Below are positions 1-6,973 of a stretch of 64,000 nucleotides of DNA, in pieces. The stretch comes from Bradyrhizobium algeriense. GTDB taxonomy: Bacteria; Pseudomonadota; Alphaproteobacteria; Rhizobiales; Xanthobacteraceae. Made by a program: the position numbers and the translations under genes. The notes under the pieces were generated by a model. That model saw only the letters and a list, made by a program, of their open reading frames with translations, was not told the origin of the DNA and did no database searches. Each line of letters opens with the position of its first letter. Positions within the stretch are counted from its first letter, which is position 1. The stretch is taken from NCBI RefSeq assembly GCF_003062295.1, contig NZ_PYCN01000011.1:155225-219224 (forward strand). The letters are read 5' to 3'.

Positions 1-235
1 GAGGACCGATACAAACATGATCTAACCCCGTGGTTTGATGGATAACACCGTAGGGGGCCTTTGTTTCCGGAGGACTTCGCGGCGGATCGAAATGGTTTCG
101 TTGCGCCGCCCGCGGATCACGGAATCGCGACGGAACTGGAACTGCCGATGTTCATCGTCCGCCCTTTTCTCGCCATCCTAGTTCAGGAGACCTGCGAGAC
201 GCGCTTTGCGAAAGCCGTGTTCCCAAAGGTCCGAT

Positions 236-1252
236 GTGAACGTCCGACATTTGCTGCAAAACGAGACTTCTGCGTCCCGCCGCGCGTTCCTGCGCGGGAT
301 TGCGTCCTCAGCCAGCGTGCTCGCGCTCGGCGGTTGCGCCAGCTTGGGCGCGACGGGCGCGCGTTACGATGCTGCGTCGCTCTCGGCGGAGCCGACATTG
401 CTCGTCGCAACCACGCGCAAGCCGGTGAACGGCGGGCGGACGAAACCCTGGTTCGGGACGGAGCGCGCGACAAGGATGACCGTCGGCAGGGCGAAGCTGG
501 TGCCGCCTGACGAGAGCCGCTTCTCGCTCGCCGCAGCCGGTATTGGCGATTGGCGTCTCGATGGGGTCGAGCCGGTGTCGGGAGAGGTCAGCGATCTTCT
601 GGCCAGCGGCGGAGGCGACGTCCTGATTTACGTGCACGGTTTCAAGCAGACATTTGAGACAGCGGCGCTCGATGCCGCACATCTCGCCGATGGCATCAAA
701 TTCCGCGGCCAGACGATGGTCTTCTCCTGGCCGTCCAAGGCGGGATTGTTCGACTACGCCTATGACCGTGAGAGCGCGATGTGGTCGCGCGATGGCTTCG
801 AACGCGTGCTCCAATCCGCCGTCACTGCTCCCGGCGTCGGCCGCGTTCACATCGTCGCGCACAGTATGGGCACCATGCTGACACTCGAAAGCCTGCGCCA
901 GCTCTATGCGCGAAATGGCGACAGCGTTACGGACAAGATCGGGGCCGTGGTGTTTGCCTCACCTGACATCGATATGGACGTGTTCTCGTCGGCGGTTGTC
1001 CGCATCGGTCTGCTCGGCCGCAAGATCACCGTCGTCGCCGCGACGAACGACCGCGCTCTGGCGCTGTCGGGACGACTGGCTGGCGGGATGACACGGGTCG
1101 GCGCCGCCGAGAAGGCCGCCATCGAGCAACTCGGGGTGCGCGTCATCGATGCCTCCGAGGCCGGCTGGGGCATCATCAACCACGATTTGTTCCTGTCCAA
1201 TGCGGAGGTGCGGCGGGTGATACGCCGCTCGATTGATACCTCAGCCGCGTAA
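236..1252 (+). CDS. Tat-exported lipoprotein, alpha/beta hydrolase (DUF900-like)
   Basis: A 338-residue protein. Its N-terminus has a twin-arginine motif (SRRAFLRG, residues 14-21) followed by a hydrophobic stretch and a lipobox ending at Cys34 (LGGC), so it is probably exported folded by Tat and lipidated. The body matches DUF900-type hydrolases: a YVHGF strand-turn for the oxyanion region, then the nucleophile elbow AHSMG, and a late His near NHDLF. The substrate is unknown; an esterase-like role is inferred from the fold. I chose the GTG at 236 because AAAGG lies six bases upstream; a TTG at 206 is in frame but has no ribosome site. It is monocistronic. Confidence 0.8.
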   Translation: MNVRHLLQNETSASRRAFLRGIASSASVLALGGCASLGATGARYDAASLSAEPTLLVATTRKPVNGGRTKPWFGTERATRMTVGRAKLVPPDESRFSLAAAGIGDWRLDGVEPVSGEVSDLLASGGGDVLIYVHGFKQTFETAALDAAHLADGIKFRGQTMVFSWPSKAGLFDYAYDRESAMWSRDGFERVLQSAVTAPGVGRVHIVAHSMGTMLTLESLRQLYARNGDSVTDKIGAVVFASPDIDMDVFSSAVVRIGLLGRKITVVAATNDRALALSGRLAGGMTRVGAAEKAAIEQLGVRVIDASEAGWGIINHDLFLSNAEVRRVIRRSIDTSAA

Positions 1253-1387
1253 AGCGGGCGCTCATACGCTGTCTTCGACGCGTTAGCGAGCGGTTAACCA
1301 GCCGCGCAGCGCGTCGGAACCGGCAGAGCATCGATTTTAAGGGTTTTGCGGCACCGTCAACGAGGTTAGGTCCTTGTTGGCTGCCTC

Positions 1388-2877
1388 ATGAACAATATTG
1401 CGAAGTTATTTCGGATCGATGTCGAAAATCACGAGTTGATGGGCGCGCAGCTCGCGGCGTTTTCGCGGCAGGTGCCGTTGCTCTATTTCATCCTGAGCGT
1501 GAATTCGATTGCATTGGCGTTTACCCATTTCGGCATCGCGCCCTCAAGCCTGACCGTTGCGTTTCCCGGCTTTCTGGTCGGGGCTTGCGCGATCCGTTGC
1601 CTGATCTGGCTGCGGCGTCGTGGCCGTCGCTCCTCGCAGAGCAGGCGAAAACGGAAAACCACAGATTCGTCGTCGGCGTGCTCGATCTCGACGGCTTCAA
1701 GGCGGTCAACGATCTCTACGGACACGGGGTCGGCGATCGGGTGTTGAAGGAAACCGGTCAGCGCCTGCTGGAGCTTTCCGATGACACGCAATTCATCGCG
1801 CGTCTCGGTGGCGACGAGTTCGGAATCATCGTCGATGCGGGCCTCGATCCCGAGGCCGTTCTTGCGGTCGGCTCAAAAGTCTGCTCCGCCTTCGACGCGC
1901 CGTTTTCCGTCGCCGGGATCGTCGCCAAGATCGGCGGCTCGGTCGGATTTGCACTTGCGCCGGATGCCGGCACGACAGCGGAACTGCTCTACGAGCGCGC
2001 CGACTACGCGCTCTACCACGCCAAGGCGAGATACCGTGGCCAGCCGGTGATCTTCTCCAGGGAGCATGAAGTCGAAATCCGCAAGCTCAGCACCATTGAG
2101 CACACGTTGCGGCGGATCGATCTCGACGCGGAACTGTCGTTACACTTTCAGCCGATCGTCAATGTCGGGACGGCGCGGCTGGTCGGCTTCGAAGCGCTCG
2201 CGCGATGGCATAATCCCGAGCTCGGCGATGTCGCTCCTGACGTCTTCATTTCGGTCGCGGAGCGCACTGAACTGATCGGGACGATCACACAGGTCCTGTT
2301 GCGCAAGGCGCTGGCCGCAGCCCACTCCTGGCCGGAGGATATCTTCCTGTCCTTCAATCTGTCGATGCGCGACCTGATCTCGCAAGTCACCATCCTGCAG
2401 ACCGTGGCTCTCATCGAAGGCAGCGGCATCGATCCCCGCCGCATCATCATCGAGGTCACCGAGACGGCGTTGATGCAGGATTACGAGCGGGTGCAGGATT
2501 CGCTCAGGATTCTGCGATCGATGGGATTGAAGGTGGCGCTGGACGATTTCGGATCGGGGCAATCCAGCCTGAGCTATGTCCATCAATTGTCGCTGGACAA
2601 GATCAAGATCGACCGGGGCTTCATTCGCAATATCGCGACGCAGGACAACGCCCGCAACATCGTCAAGACGGTGATCGACCTTTGCCGCAACCTGAAATTC
2701 GACTGCGTGGTCGAAGGTGTGGAAACGGCCGAGCAGGTCGAGATCATCGGCCGTCTCGGTTGCTCGACGATGCAAGGCTATTTCTTTGCGAAGCCGATGC
2801 CGCAGGGTGAGGTCGAGAGCTTCATCGCTAGCTACCGCATGTCGGATCATCCGCGACTCGCCGCCGCGGCCGGGTGA
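1388..2877 (+). pseudogene. Broken GGDEF-EAL cyclic-di-GMP protein (internal deletion and frameshift)
   Basis: The ATG at 1388 opens a membrane-type N-terminus (hydrophobic segments near VPLLYFILSV and ALAFTHFGIAP) that continues in frame only to 1747 with nonsense sequence after about 1630. The GGDEF-EAL part lies in another frame, open from a TTG at 1585 to 2877. It has RLGGDEFGII, EALARWHN, LDDFGSGQSS, KIDRGF and EGVETAEQ, so the EAL catalytic residues look intact. The first ~25 residues of the GGDEF domain, including the usual D-LT-L-NR segment, and the rest of the membrane domain are missing. I infer a deletion with frameshift around 1600-1640. A soluble EAL-rich product from 1585 cannot be excluded. 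Confidence 0.75.
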
Positions 2878-3216
2878 GATTTGATCGACACCTGGTGTCG
2901 TAGCGCCGTTGCCGCACAGTGCAGCGGAATCGCACCGCAACATGATGGCGACAACCTGTCATTGATCGCGCGGGCCGTCGCAATGTCACCACGCTGTCAC
3001 CCTTAATGTCGCCAAATTGACGGAACATTTATTCGTGGCCGGCACGAAGGTGCCCGGTCTCGCCTCGAACTGCTCAACGCTTGAACTGCTCAACGTGCGC
3101 AACGCCGACCGGTTGTCGGCGCGCGACGCTTTGCGGATAGGTCGTGGAGATACAGGGCGGCGCCGGGCGCTTGCCGGCGATCCGAATTATTCAGTTGATA
3201 CAGAGGAATAAGAATC
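2878..3216. other. Intergenic, no gene seen
   Basis: 339 bases between the GGDEF-EAL remnant and the small exported protein. Short frames here lack ribosome sites and family features. It presumably holds the promoter of the downstream gene; I see no clear motif. Confidence 0.5.
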
Positions 3217-3561
3217 ATGCGTCAAGCAACATCGAAGGCCACGGCAGGTTCGAGCGCGAACCGCCGACAGGTGCTGTCACTCGCGGCGGGCATAGCCTTG
3301 CTCGCGGGCGTCACCACGGCTCACGCGCAGAGCACGGGTATTGCCGCCTGTGACGACTTCCTGACCAAGTACGACGCCTGCGTCGTCTCCAAGGTTCCTG
3401 AGGCACAGCGCGCGATGTACAAGACGCAGATCGACCAGACGCGCAAGGCGTGGGTCGACATGGCGAAGAATCCGTCGGCGAAGGCGACCATGGAATCGAC
3501 CTGCAAGCAGACGCTGGATGCGACGAAGGCCTCACTCACGGCGTATGGCTGCTCGTTCTGA
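3217..3561 (+). CDS. Small exported protein with four cysteines
   Basis: A 114-residue protein with a basic N-region (SANRRQVLSLAAG), a hydrophobic core and a signal-peptidase-like AHA-Q site near residue 38. The mature ~76 residues carry four cysteines (CDDFLTKYDAC, then CKQ and YGC near the end), which suggests two disulfides in the periplasm. The family is not recognised by name; similar small secreted proteins are common in this group. Start ATG is preceded by CAGAGGAATAAGAATC, a fair ribosome site. A hairpin follows the stop. Confidence 0.75.
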   Translation: MRQATSKATAGSSANRRQVLSLAAGIALLAGVTTAHAQSTGIAACDDFLTKYDACVVSKVPEAQRAMYKTQIDQTRKAWVDMAKNPSAKATMESTCKQTLDATKASLTAYGCSF

Positions 3562-3579
3562 TCGGCGTGCGCCGCTGAA

Positions 3580-3610
3580 AAGGAATGGTGCCGAGTAGGC
3601 GCCATTCCTT
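3580..3610. terminator. Hairpin after the small exported protein gene
   Basis: AAGGAATGG at 3580-3588 pairs with CCATTCCTT at 3602-3610, extended inside by a GCC/GGC pairing. No T-run follows, so this is a weak terminator candidate or a stabilising 3' hairpin. Confidence 0.4.
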
Positions 3611-3889
3611 GACGGCGGCGGGCGAGACGGGGGGCGACGATACCGGCGAGGCGCTCTTCCGGAACTTTGGCCGAAACGACGTGTGCACCGCCGGCACGCG
3701 ATTCACGATCAAGCGGCGCGTCGTCAAGGTGCGGTCTGCAAACTTCTCTTTATGCCATTAACCACTTGTTAACCATAACGCCCCAGCATTGCCCCTCTAG
3801 AGAGTCGCCACGGGCTTTTGGTCCGAGGCGCGATTGATCGTTCATCTTGGGGGCGGGCTGAGGCTCGCGGGGCTCCAAGGAGTAACGTC

Positions 3890-4009
3890 ATGTCGTCACC
3901 TGGCGTACGACACCAGGCAAGTCTGCTTTCCGAATTCGTCCTGGCGATTTTCGGCGCGCTTGGTTTGGGTCTCCCGATTGCGGTTGCGATCATCTGGATT
4001 TGTTCCTGA
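3890..4009 (+). CDS. Small single-pass membrane protein (39 aa)
   Basis: ATG at 3890 has a strong ribosome site (AAGGAG, seven bases upstream). The 39-residue product has a short polar N-terminus and one hydrophobic helix (SEFVLAIFGALGLGLPIAVA) ending WICS. The family is unknown. It stands alone, ending about 95 bases before the 3' end of the convergent fabA gene. Its function cannot be inferred. Confidence 0.55.
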   Translation: MSSPGVRHQASLLSEFVLAIFGALGLGLPIAVAIIWICS

Positions 4010-4103
4010 TTGGCATGCCCGCTGGTTTTTTAACGGCGCTCGGCTGTGAGGGGCGCGGTGGGCTGCGGCCGATGAAAGGGCCACAGTCTCCTCGGACCGC
4101 ATC

Positions 4104-4634
4104 TCAGATTGCAGATGCGATCAGTCCGACCCTCATATCCTTGGCGAGATACACGCATGCGTCGTCGGCAAACACGCTGCCGTCAGCAATGCCAATAGCC
4201 AGATTGCCACGCCTTACGAGGCGCATGTTGACTTCGTAGCGCACGCGCTTGACGTCTGGCGTTATATGCCCCCGGAACTTGACCTCGCCGACACCGACGG
4301 CGCGGCCCTTGCCCGGCGAGCCCGACCAGCCAAGCCAATAGCCGACGATCTGCCACATGGCGTCCAGACCCAGACATCCCGGCATCACCGGGTCGCCGGG
4401 AAAGTGGCAGTCGAAAAACCAGAGGCTAGGGGTTACATCCAGTTCGCCGATGACATGGCCCTTGCCGAATTCGCCGCCGTCCAGGCTGATCTCGGTGATA
4501 CGGTCCATCATCAGCATGGGCGGCGCCGGCAGCTGGGCATTGCCCGGGCCGAAATAACCGCCTTCGCTCGATCTGAGCAGATCTTCCTTGGTGTAGGACG
4601 ATTGCGGCGCGTGAAAGTCGCGAGGGTTGGACAA
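4104..4634 (-). CDS. fabA: 3-hydroxydecanoyl-ACP dehydratase/isomerase FabA
   Basis: 176 residues, the usual FabA length. FabA dehydrates 3-hydroxyacyl-ACP and isomerises trans-2- to cis-3-decenoyl-ACP, the branch point to unsaturated fatty acids in the cytosol. The hot-dog active site is present: His77 in CHFPGDPVMPG and Asp91 in LGLDAMWQ, with the same 14-residue spacing as His70/Asp84 of the E. coli enzyme. The start is a TTG at 4634, supported by AAGGAG seven bases upstream. In related genomes fabB normally follows fabA; here nothing fab-like follows within the window. Directly upstream lies a truncated TetR gene. Confidence 0.93.
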   Translation of the reverse strand: MSNPRDFHAPQSSYTKEDLLRSSEGGYFGPGNAQLPAPPMLMMDRITEISLDGGEFGKGHVIGELDVTPSLWFFDCHFPGDPVMPGCLGLDAMWQIVGYWLGWSGSPGKGRAVGVGEVKFRGHITPDVKRVRYEVNMRLVRRGNLAIGIADGSVFADDACVYLAKDMRVGLIASAI

Positions 4635-4673
4635 GACAAACTCCTTCGGCGTTTGGCTGGCGCTAGCTCGGCG

Positions 4674-4849
4674 TCAGGCGACTTTGTCGCGTTCGTTTTT
4701 TCCGATGCCGGCGCCAGCCGTCAGGCGCAGGGCTCCGGCTATGAAGGCCCAAATTTCATCCGTGAGTTTCTCCGGATCGGGTCGCGCTTCGCTGATCAGG
4801 GCCCCGATCAGGGCCTGGCGAATTCCGCCGATCATGAGCGCGCTTGAGG
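4674..4849 (-). pseudogene. C-terminal stump of a TetR-family regulator
   Basis: On the minus strand an open frame ending TGA at 4674 reads SSALMIGGIRQALIGALISE, then ARPDPEKLTDEIWAFIAGAL, then a short basic tail. This is typical of the last ~58 residues of TetR repressors (ligand-domain helices 8-9). Nothing upstream encodes the DNA-binding domain: the reading is cut off where the small-gene array begins at 4851. I infer that the insertion of the array, or a deletion, removed the 5' two-thirds. The intact ancestor probably sat just upstream of fabA. Confidence 0.6.
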
Positions 4850-4850
4850 G

Positions 4851-5054
4851 TCACCGGGGCGGAGCCTTCGCCTTCAGCCCGATCTCGACTGCCTCTCGCG
4901 CCAGCCTTTCTGCTCTAAGGCGTTTGTGGTTTGCATGGAATTCTGGCTCGGCTTGGCTGTCCGATATCGTCTGCCTCGACGAAAGTGGGTGGAGAGCCCG
5001 TCGCTCGAGTTCGTCCGCAACCTGTTGCTCGGCAGACCGCTTCGGCTTGATCAT
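4851..5054 (-). CDS. Small basic hypothetical protein (67 aa), paralogue of 5295-5498
   Basis: 67 residues, highly charged, no cysteine or membrane segment. The C-terminal half FHANHKRLRAERLAREAVE followed by IGLKAKA matches the paralogue at 5295-5498 (FSNNRERLKAERLVREA) and the repeated tail peptide found at the array junctions. The start ATG at 5054 overlaps the stop of a 14-codon frame by ATGA, so translation is probably coupled. It is the last gene of the chain; downstream is the TetR stump. The family occurs as small unknown proteins in Bradyrhizobium; function unknown. Confidence 0.6.
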   Translation of the reverse strand: MIKPKRSAEQQVADELERRALHPLSSRQTISDSQAEPEFHANHKRLRAERLAREAVEIGLKAKAPPR

Positions 5055-5095
5055 TTGCTTTTTCCCTTCAGCCCGAGTTCGACCAGGCGGGGCAT
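5051..5095 (-). repeat. Tail-peptide copy MPRLVELGLKGKSK, leader of 4851-5054
   Basis: A 14-codon frame directly after the TAG of the upstream gene (5099). It ends with TGA overlapping the next ATG. It encodes RLVELGLKGKSK, one of four related copies in 4.85-6.2 kb. The codons for LKGK supply the GAAGGGA ribosome site of the next gene. Confidence 0.5.
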
Positions 5096-5098
5096 TGG

Positions 5099-5269
5099 CT
5101 AATATGTCAGGGGTAGCACTCGTTGCAAAATCGCGCCGAGGCAAATGAGCACCACGAGCAACTTGAGCAGATTTGCTAGTTTGCTGTCGGTGGCGAACTT
5201 GTCGATGGCCCAAAAGCAGATTGCGCCGACGACGACGATAATTAAAACCCCTATCAAAACTGAAATCAT
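5099..5269 (-). CDS. Small membrane protein (56 aa)
   Basis: ATG at 5269 to TAG at 5099. It has two hydrophobic helices: MISVLIGVLIIVVVGAICFW at the N-terminus and LLKLLVVLICLGAIL near the C-terminus, joined by a polar stretch AIDKFATDSK. Small two-helix proteins of this kind recur in Bradyrhizobium. The start overlaps by ATGA the stop of a 10-codon frame (5266-5298) that begins at the stop of the preceding gene, so the whole chain looks translationally coupled. Function unknown; insertion in the inner membrane is inferred from hydrophobicity. Confidence 0.65.
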   Translation of the reverse strand: MISVLIGVLIIVVVGAICFWAIDKFATDSKLANLLKLLVVLICLGAILQRVLPLTY

Positions 5270-5294
5270 GTCGCCCTCGTTGTGCTGCTGAACT

Positions 5295-5498
5295 TCATTT
5301 CCTCTTCGCCTTGAAGGCTTTGGTTTTTGGGGGCGGTGGCCCCGCAGCCTCCCTTACGAGCCGCTCTGCCTTCAGACGCTCGCGGTTATTAGAGAATGCC
5401 TTCTGCACGATCTCGTGCTCAGTCATTGCGTTCTTGGCATCGACTTGGCGAAATGCCTTACGCGCATCGCGCTCGGCTTTGGTGGGCGGCTTTGTCAT
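5295..5498 (-). CDS. Small basic hypothetical protein (67 aa)
   Basis: A charged 67-residue protein, helical by composition, with NNRERLKAERLVREA in its second half and a Pro/Lys-rich end (PPPPKTKAFKAKRK). It is the paralogue of 4851-5054. Its ATG overlaps the stop of the 21-codon frame 5495-5560 by ATGA, and its own stop overlaps the start of a 10-codon frame (5266-5298) that leads into the membrane-protein gene at 5269. Function unknown. Confidence 0.6.
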   Translation of the reverse strand: MTKPPTKAERDARKAFRQVDAKNAMTEHEIVQKAFSNNRERLKAERLVREAAGPPPPKTKAFKAKRK

Positions 5499-5560
5499 TT
5501 CTTCGCTTTCATCCTCAGCTCCGCTAAGGCAACGCGCGTCACTGCATCAGGCTGGCTCAT
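5495..5560 (-). CDS. Tiny ORF (21 aa) with tail-like end, coupling leader
   Basis: Starts ATG at 5560, 14 bases inside the 3' end of the zinc-ribbon gene, and ends at 5495 with TGA overlapping the next ATG. The C-terminus ALAELRMKAKK resembles the LVELGLKAK tails elsewhere in the array. It may be a real micropeptide or simply a translational coupling device; conservation of its reading frame would decide. Confidence 0.4.
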   Translation of the reverse strand: MSQPDAVTRVALAELRMKAKK

Positions 5561-5738
5561 CTCGACTTCGGCGGATCAGTCGCACTAGCTCAATTCTGCC
5601 GCACTGTTCGCAGCGATATTGAACTAAGTCGCTGCCTGAGGATTCAGGGGTAGAGCTCGAAATCTTCATCGTTACCTTACATACTATGCAGGTAAGGAGA
5701 TCGACCAGCGGGCTCTTATCGTCGTTCGCATTGTTCAC
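5547..5738 (-). CDS. Small zinc-ribbon protein (63 aa)
   Basis: Two CxxC knuckles, CIVC near residue 17 and CEQC near residue 43, separated by ~25 residues, followed by GRIELVRLIRR. This is a typical treble-clef/zinc-ribbon layout of a family abundant in Bradyrhizobium. Zn binding is inferred; a nucleic-acid or protein partner is unknown. The GTG start at 5738 overlaps the TGA of the tail-peptide frame (GTGA), with GAAGG upstream. An ATG at 5731 is out of this frame. Confidence 0.65.
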   Translation of the reverse strand: MNNANDDKSPLVDLLTCIVCKVTMKISSSTPESSGSDLVQYRCEQCGRIELVRLIRRSRDEPA

Positions 5739-5776
5739 TTCGCCTTCAATCCGAGCTCGACCAGCCGGCGGATGAC
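5735..5776 (-). repeat. Tail-peptide copy VIRRLVELGLKAK
   Basis: In frame with the DnaJ-like zinc-finger gene but beyond its TGA (5777), thirteen codons encode VIRRLVELGLKAK before a second TGA that overlaps the GTG of the zinc-ribbon gene. Either the ancestral protein was longer and gained a stop, or this is a separately maintained coupling segment. Readthrough would give a protein 14 residues longer. Confidence 0.5.
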
Positions 5777-5926
5777 TCAGGTGGCGTCCGTGACCTTCCC
5801 CTTACCGTCGCAGGACTTGCACTTGACGGGATAGATTTTACGACCTGGCTGCACTGGTTGCATCACGACAGGGTAGCCCGTTCCAGTGCAGGCCGGGCAG
5901 GTGTGCTCTTTGATCTTTGGTGTCAT
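5777..5926 (-). CDS. Small DnaJ-type zinc-finger protein (49 aa)
   Basis: 49 residues with two CxxCxGxG-type modules: CPACTGTGY near residue 10 and CKSCDGKGK near residue 38. That is one complete zinc site as in the DnaJ cysteine-rich domain or Zn-finger translation regulators. Without a J domain it is not a DnaJ co-chaperone; it may bind a protein or RNA. ATG at 5926 overlaps the stop of a five-codon frame (5923-5940, MKGSI), another ATGA junction. Confidence 0.6.
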   Translation of the reverse strand: MTPKIKEHTCPACTGTGYPVVMQPVQPGRKIYPVKCKSCDGKGKVTDAT

Positions 5927-5978
5927 ATCGAACCTTTCATGGCCTGATTGGCGGCCCTGCGCGGAACAGTGAAATCGC

Positions 5979-6074
5979 CTACGGCCTCTGCAAAACGACC
6001 CAGATCAGGAAAACCAGGGCACCAATAATCCAAAGAAGGGCCTTGGGATCTTGGGTCCACTTCCAGTCCTTCAT
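5979..6074 (-). CDS. Small single-pass membrane protein (31 aa)
   Basis: MKDWKWTQDPK followed by one hydrophobic helix (ALLWIIGALVFLIWVVL) and QRP. Its ATG at 6074 overlaps by ATGA the stop of the 41-codon frame 6071-6196, with GAAGG as ribosome site. It resembles membrane micropeptides. Function unknown. Confidence 0.5.
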   Translation of the reverse strand: MKDWKWTQDPKALLWIIGALVFLIWVVLQRP

Positions 6075-6196
6075 TTCGCTTTGGCCTTCAGCCCCAGCTG
6101 TATAAGCCTACGGTGCGAAACTAGAACCCCGCCGCAACCGGGAGGAAGCTGACGTGGTGCGGACGGAGCGCGGTTTTGGGTGATGGTCAACAGCAT
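6071..6196 (-). CDS. Tiny ORF (41 aa) ending in the repeated tail peptide
   Basis: ATG at 6196, TGA at 6071. The C-terminus SHRRLIQLGLKAKAK is a clear copy of the LVELGLKAK tail; the rest is Pro/Arg-rich with no recognisable domain. The stop overlaps the next ATG. Coding status is uncertain because no strong ribosome site precedes the ATG. Confidence 0.35.
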   Translation of the reverse strand: MLLTITQNRAPSAPRQLPPGCGGVLVSHRRLIQLGLKAKAK

Positions 6197-6234
6197 AAAG
6201 AGGTTTCGGATTCGCGCGTTGCTCAGTATGGACC

Positions 6235-6315
6235 TCAGACCGCGTATAGCAGGACAGCAGTCACTGCAAAAAGCATGACGGTCTTCCAGACGATAGGCCG
6301 AGGAGTGAATGCCAT
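6235..6315 (-). CDS. Tiny membrane protein (26 aa)
   Basis: ATG at 6315 encodes MAFTPRPIVWKTVMLFAVTA and a short hydrophobic end. One membrane helix with a positively charged N-side is the pattern of inner-membrane micropeptides. Same strand as its neighbours. Function unknown. Confidence 0.4.
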   Translation of the reverse strand: MAFTPRPIVWKTVMLFAVTAVLLYAV

Positions 6316-6369
6316 TAGGTTCAAGTGACTGGGCAACGAATCGTTCCTGCCGGCGGCAACGAAGCGAGT

Positions 6370-6540
6370 CTAGCTCACAGGCTTAAGTTGCTCAAAAAGG
6401 CTGAGAGATCCGACCGTAACGGTGGCGAGACCAGCAAGCGTCCAAGCCAAAGGAGAGCCTGCCGCAATCGTTCCGGCAACGACCCAGATCCCGCAAGCAG
6501 TTATTCCAACAGAGATTAGATACGCGACAGCGGTTTCCAT
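6370..6540 (-). CDS. Small two-helix membrane protein (56 aa)
   Basis: Start ATG at 6540 is supported by GGAGGG six bases upstream; an in-frame start at 6576 is less likely. The product has two hydrophobic helices (VAYLISVGITACGIWVVAG and LAWTLAGLATVTVGSLSLF) separated by a short turn, then EQLKPVS. Family not recognised. Confidence 0.6.
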   Translation of the reverse strand: METAVAYLISVGITACGIWVVAGTIAAGSPLAWTLAGLATVTVGSLSLFEQLKPVS

Positions 6541-6584
6541 TTCGGTCCCTCCAAGTATGGGCCGAGAACTGCTCATTTAGGTGG

Positions 6585-6770
6585 TTAAAAATCGAGAGAT
6601 ACAAGCCGCTCATGAACGGAGGAATCGCTTTCGATTTGTTGCGCTCTGCGGAGCAATTCGTCCCGCCGGACTCCAGGCGGCGTGCCGCGAGCTTCCTTGC
6701 GCAGACGTTCTACGCGAGCGTATGGCGCCTGATCAAAGCTATATACTTGATTGAGAGAAGCTTGGTCCAT
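6585..6770 (-). CDS. Conserved small hypothetical protein (61 aa)
   Basis: 61 residues rich in Arg and Glu, with ARVERLRKEARGTPPGVRRD and LLRRAQQIE. Similar short proteins (RLRKEA-GxPPGxxRD-LLRRARQ) recur in Bradyrhizobium as unknown proteins. It is helical with no membrane segment or cysteine. The C-terminus (HERLVSLDF) differs from what I recall of the family, so it may be divergent. Function unknown. Confidence 0.6.
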   Translation of the reverse strand: MDQASLNQVYSFDQAPYARVERLRKEARGTPPGVRRDELLRRAQQIESDSSVHERLVSLDF

Positions 6771-6812
6771 GGAGCCGCACCATTGAGTTAGAGGAAGGCT
6801 CGCGCGGTCCCG

Positions 6813-6929
6813 TTACGCCGGGCTTGTGTTGTACAACATCGCCGCGACGATGAGCAGCACAAGAAAAATCGGCAGCAACACTGGTGGTACCAGCCACTCC
6901 CGAAAATTGATTGAAGAGGACTTTGACAT
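6813..6929 (-). CDS. Small single-pass membrane protein (38 aa)
   Basis: ATG at 6929 to TAA at 6813. A polar N-terminus MSKSSSINFREW is followed by a long hydrophobic helix (LVPPVLLPIFLVLLIVAAML) and YNTSPA. It is the first member of the minus-strand small-gene run. Two other frames in this stretch are also open but have no protein-like composition. Confidence 0.5.
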   Translation of the reverse strand: MSKSSSINFREWLVPPVLLPIFLVLLIVAAMLYNTSPA

Positions 6930-6973
6930 TTGACCGCCTTAGTTGAGGCGGGAGCACAAACGCTCTCAGTCAC

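Noticed and set aside
4627..5148. 173-codon plus-strand frame across the TetR stump and small genes
   Set aside because: Ser/Arg-rich shadow; the minus strand has the TetR-like and small-gene readings with ribosome sites.
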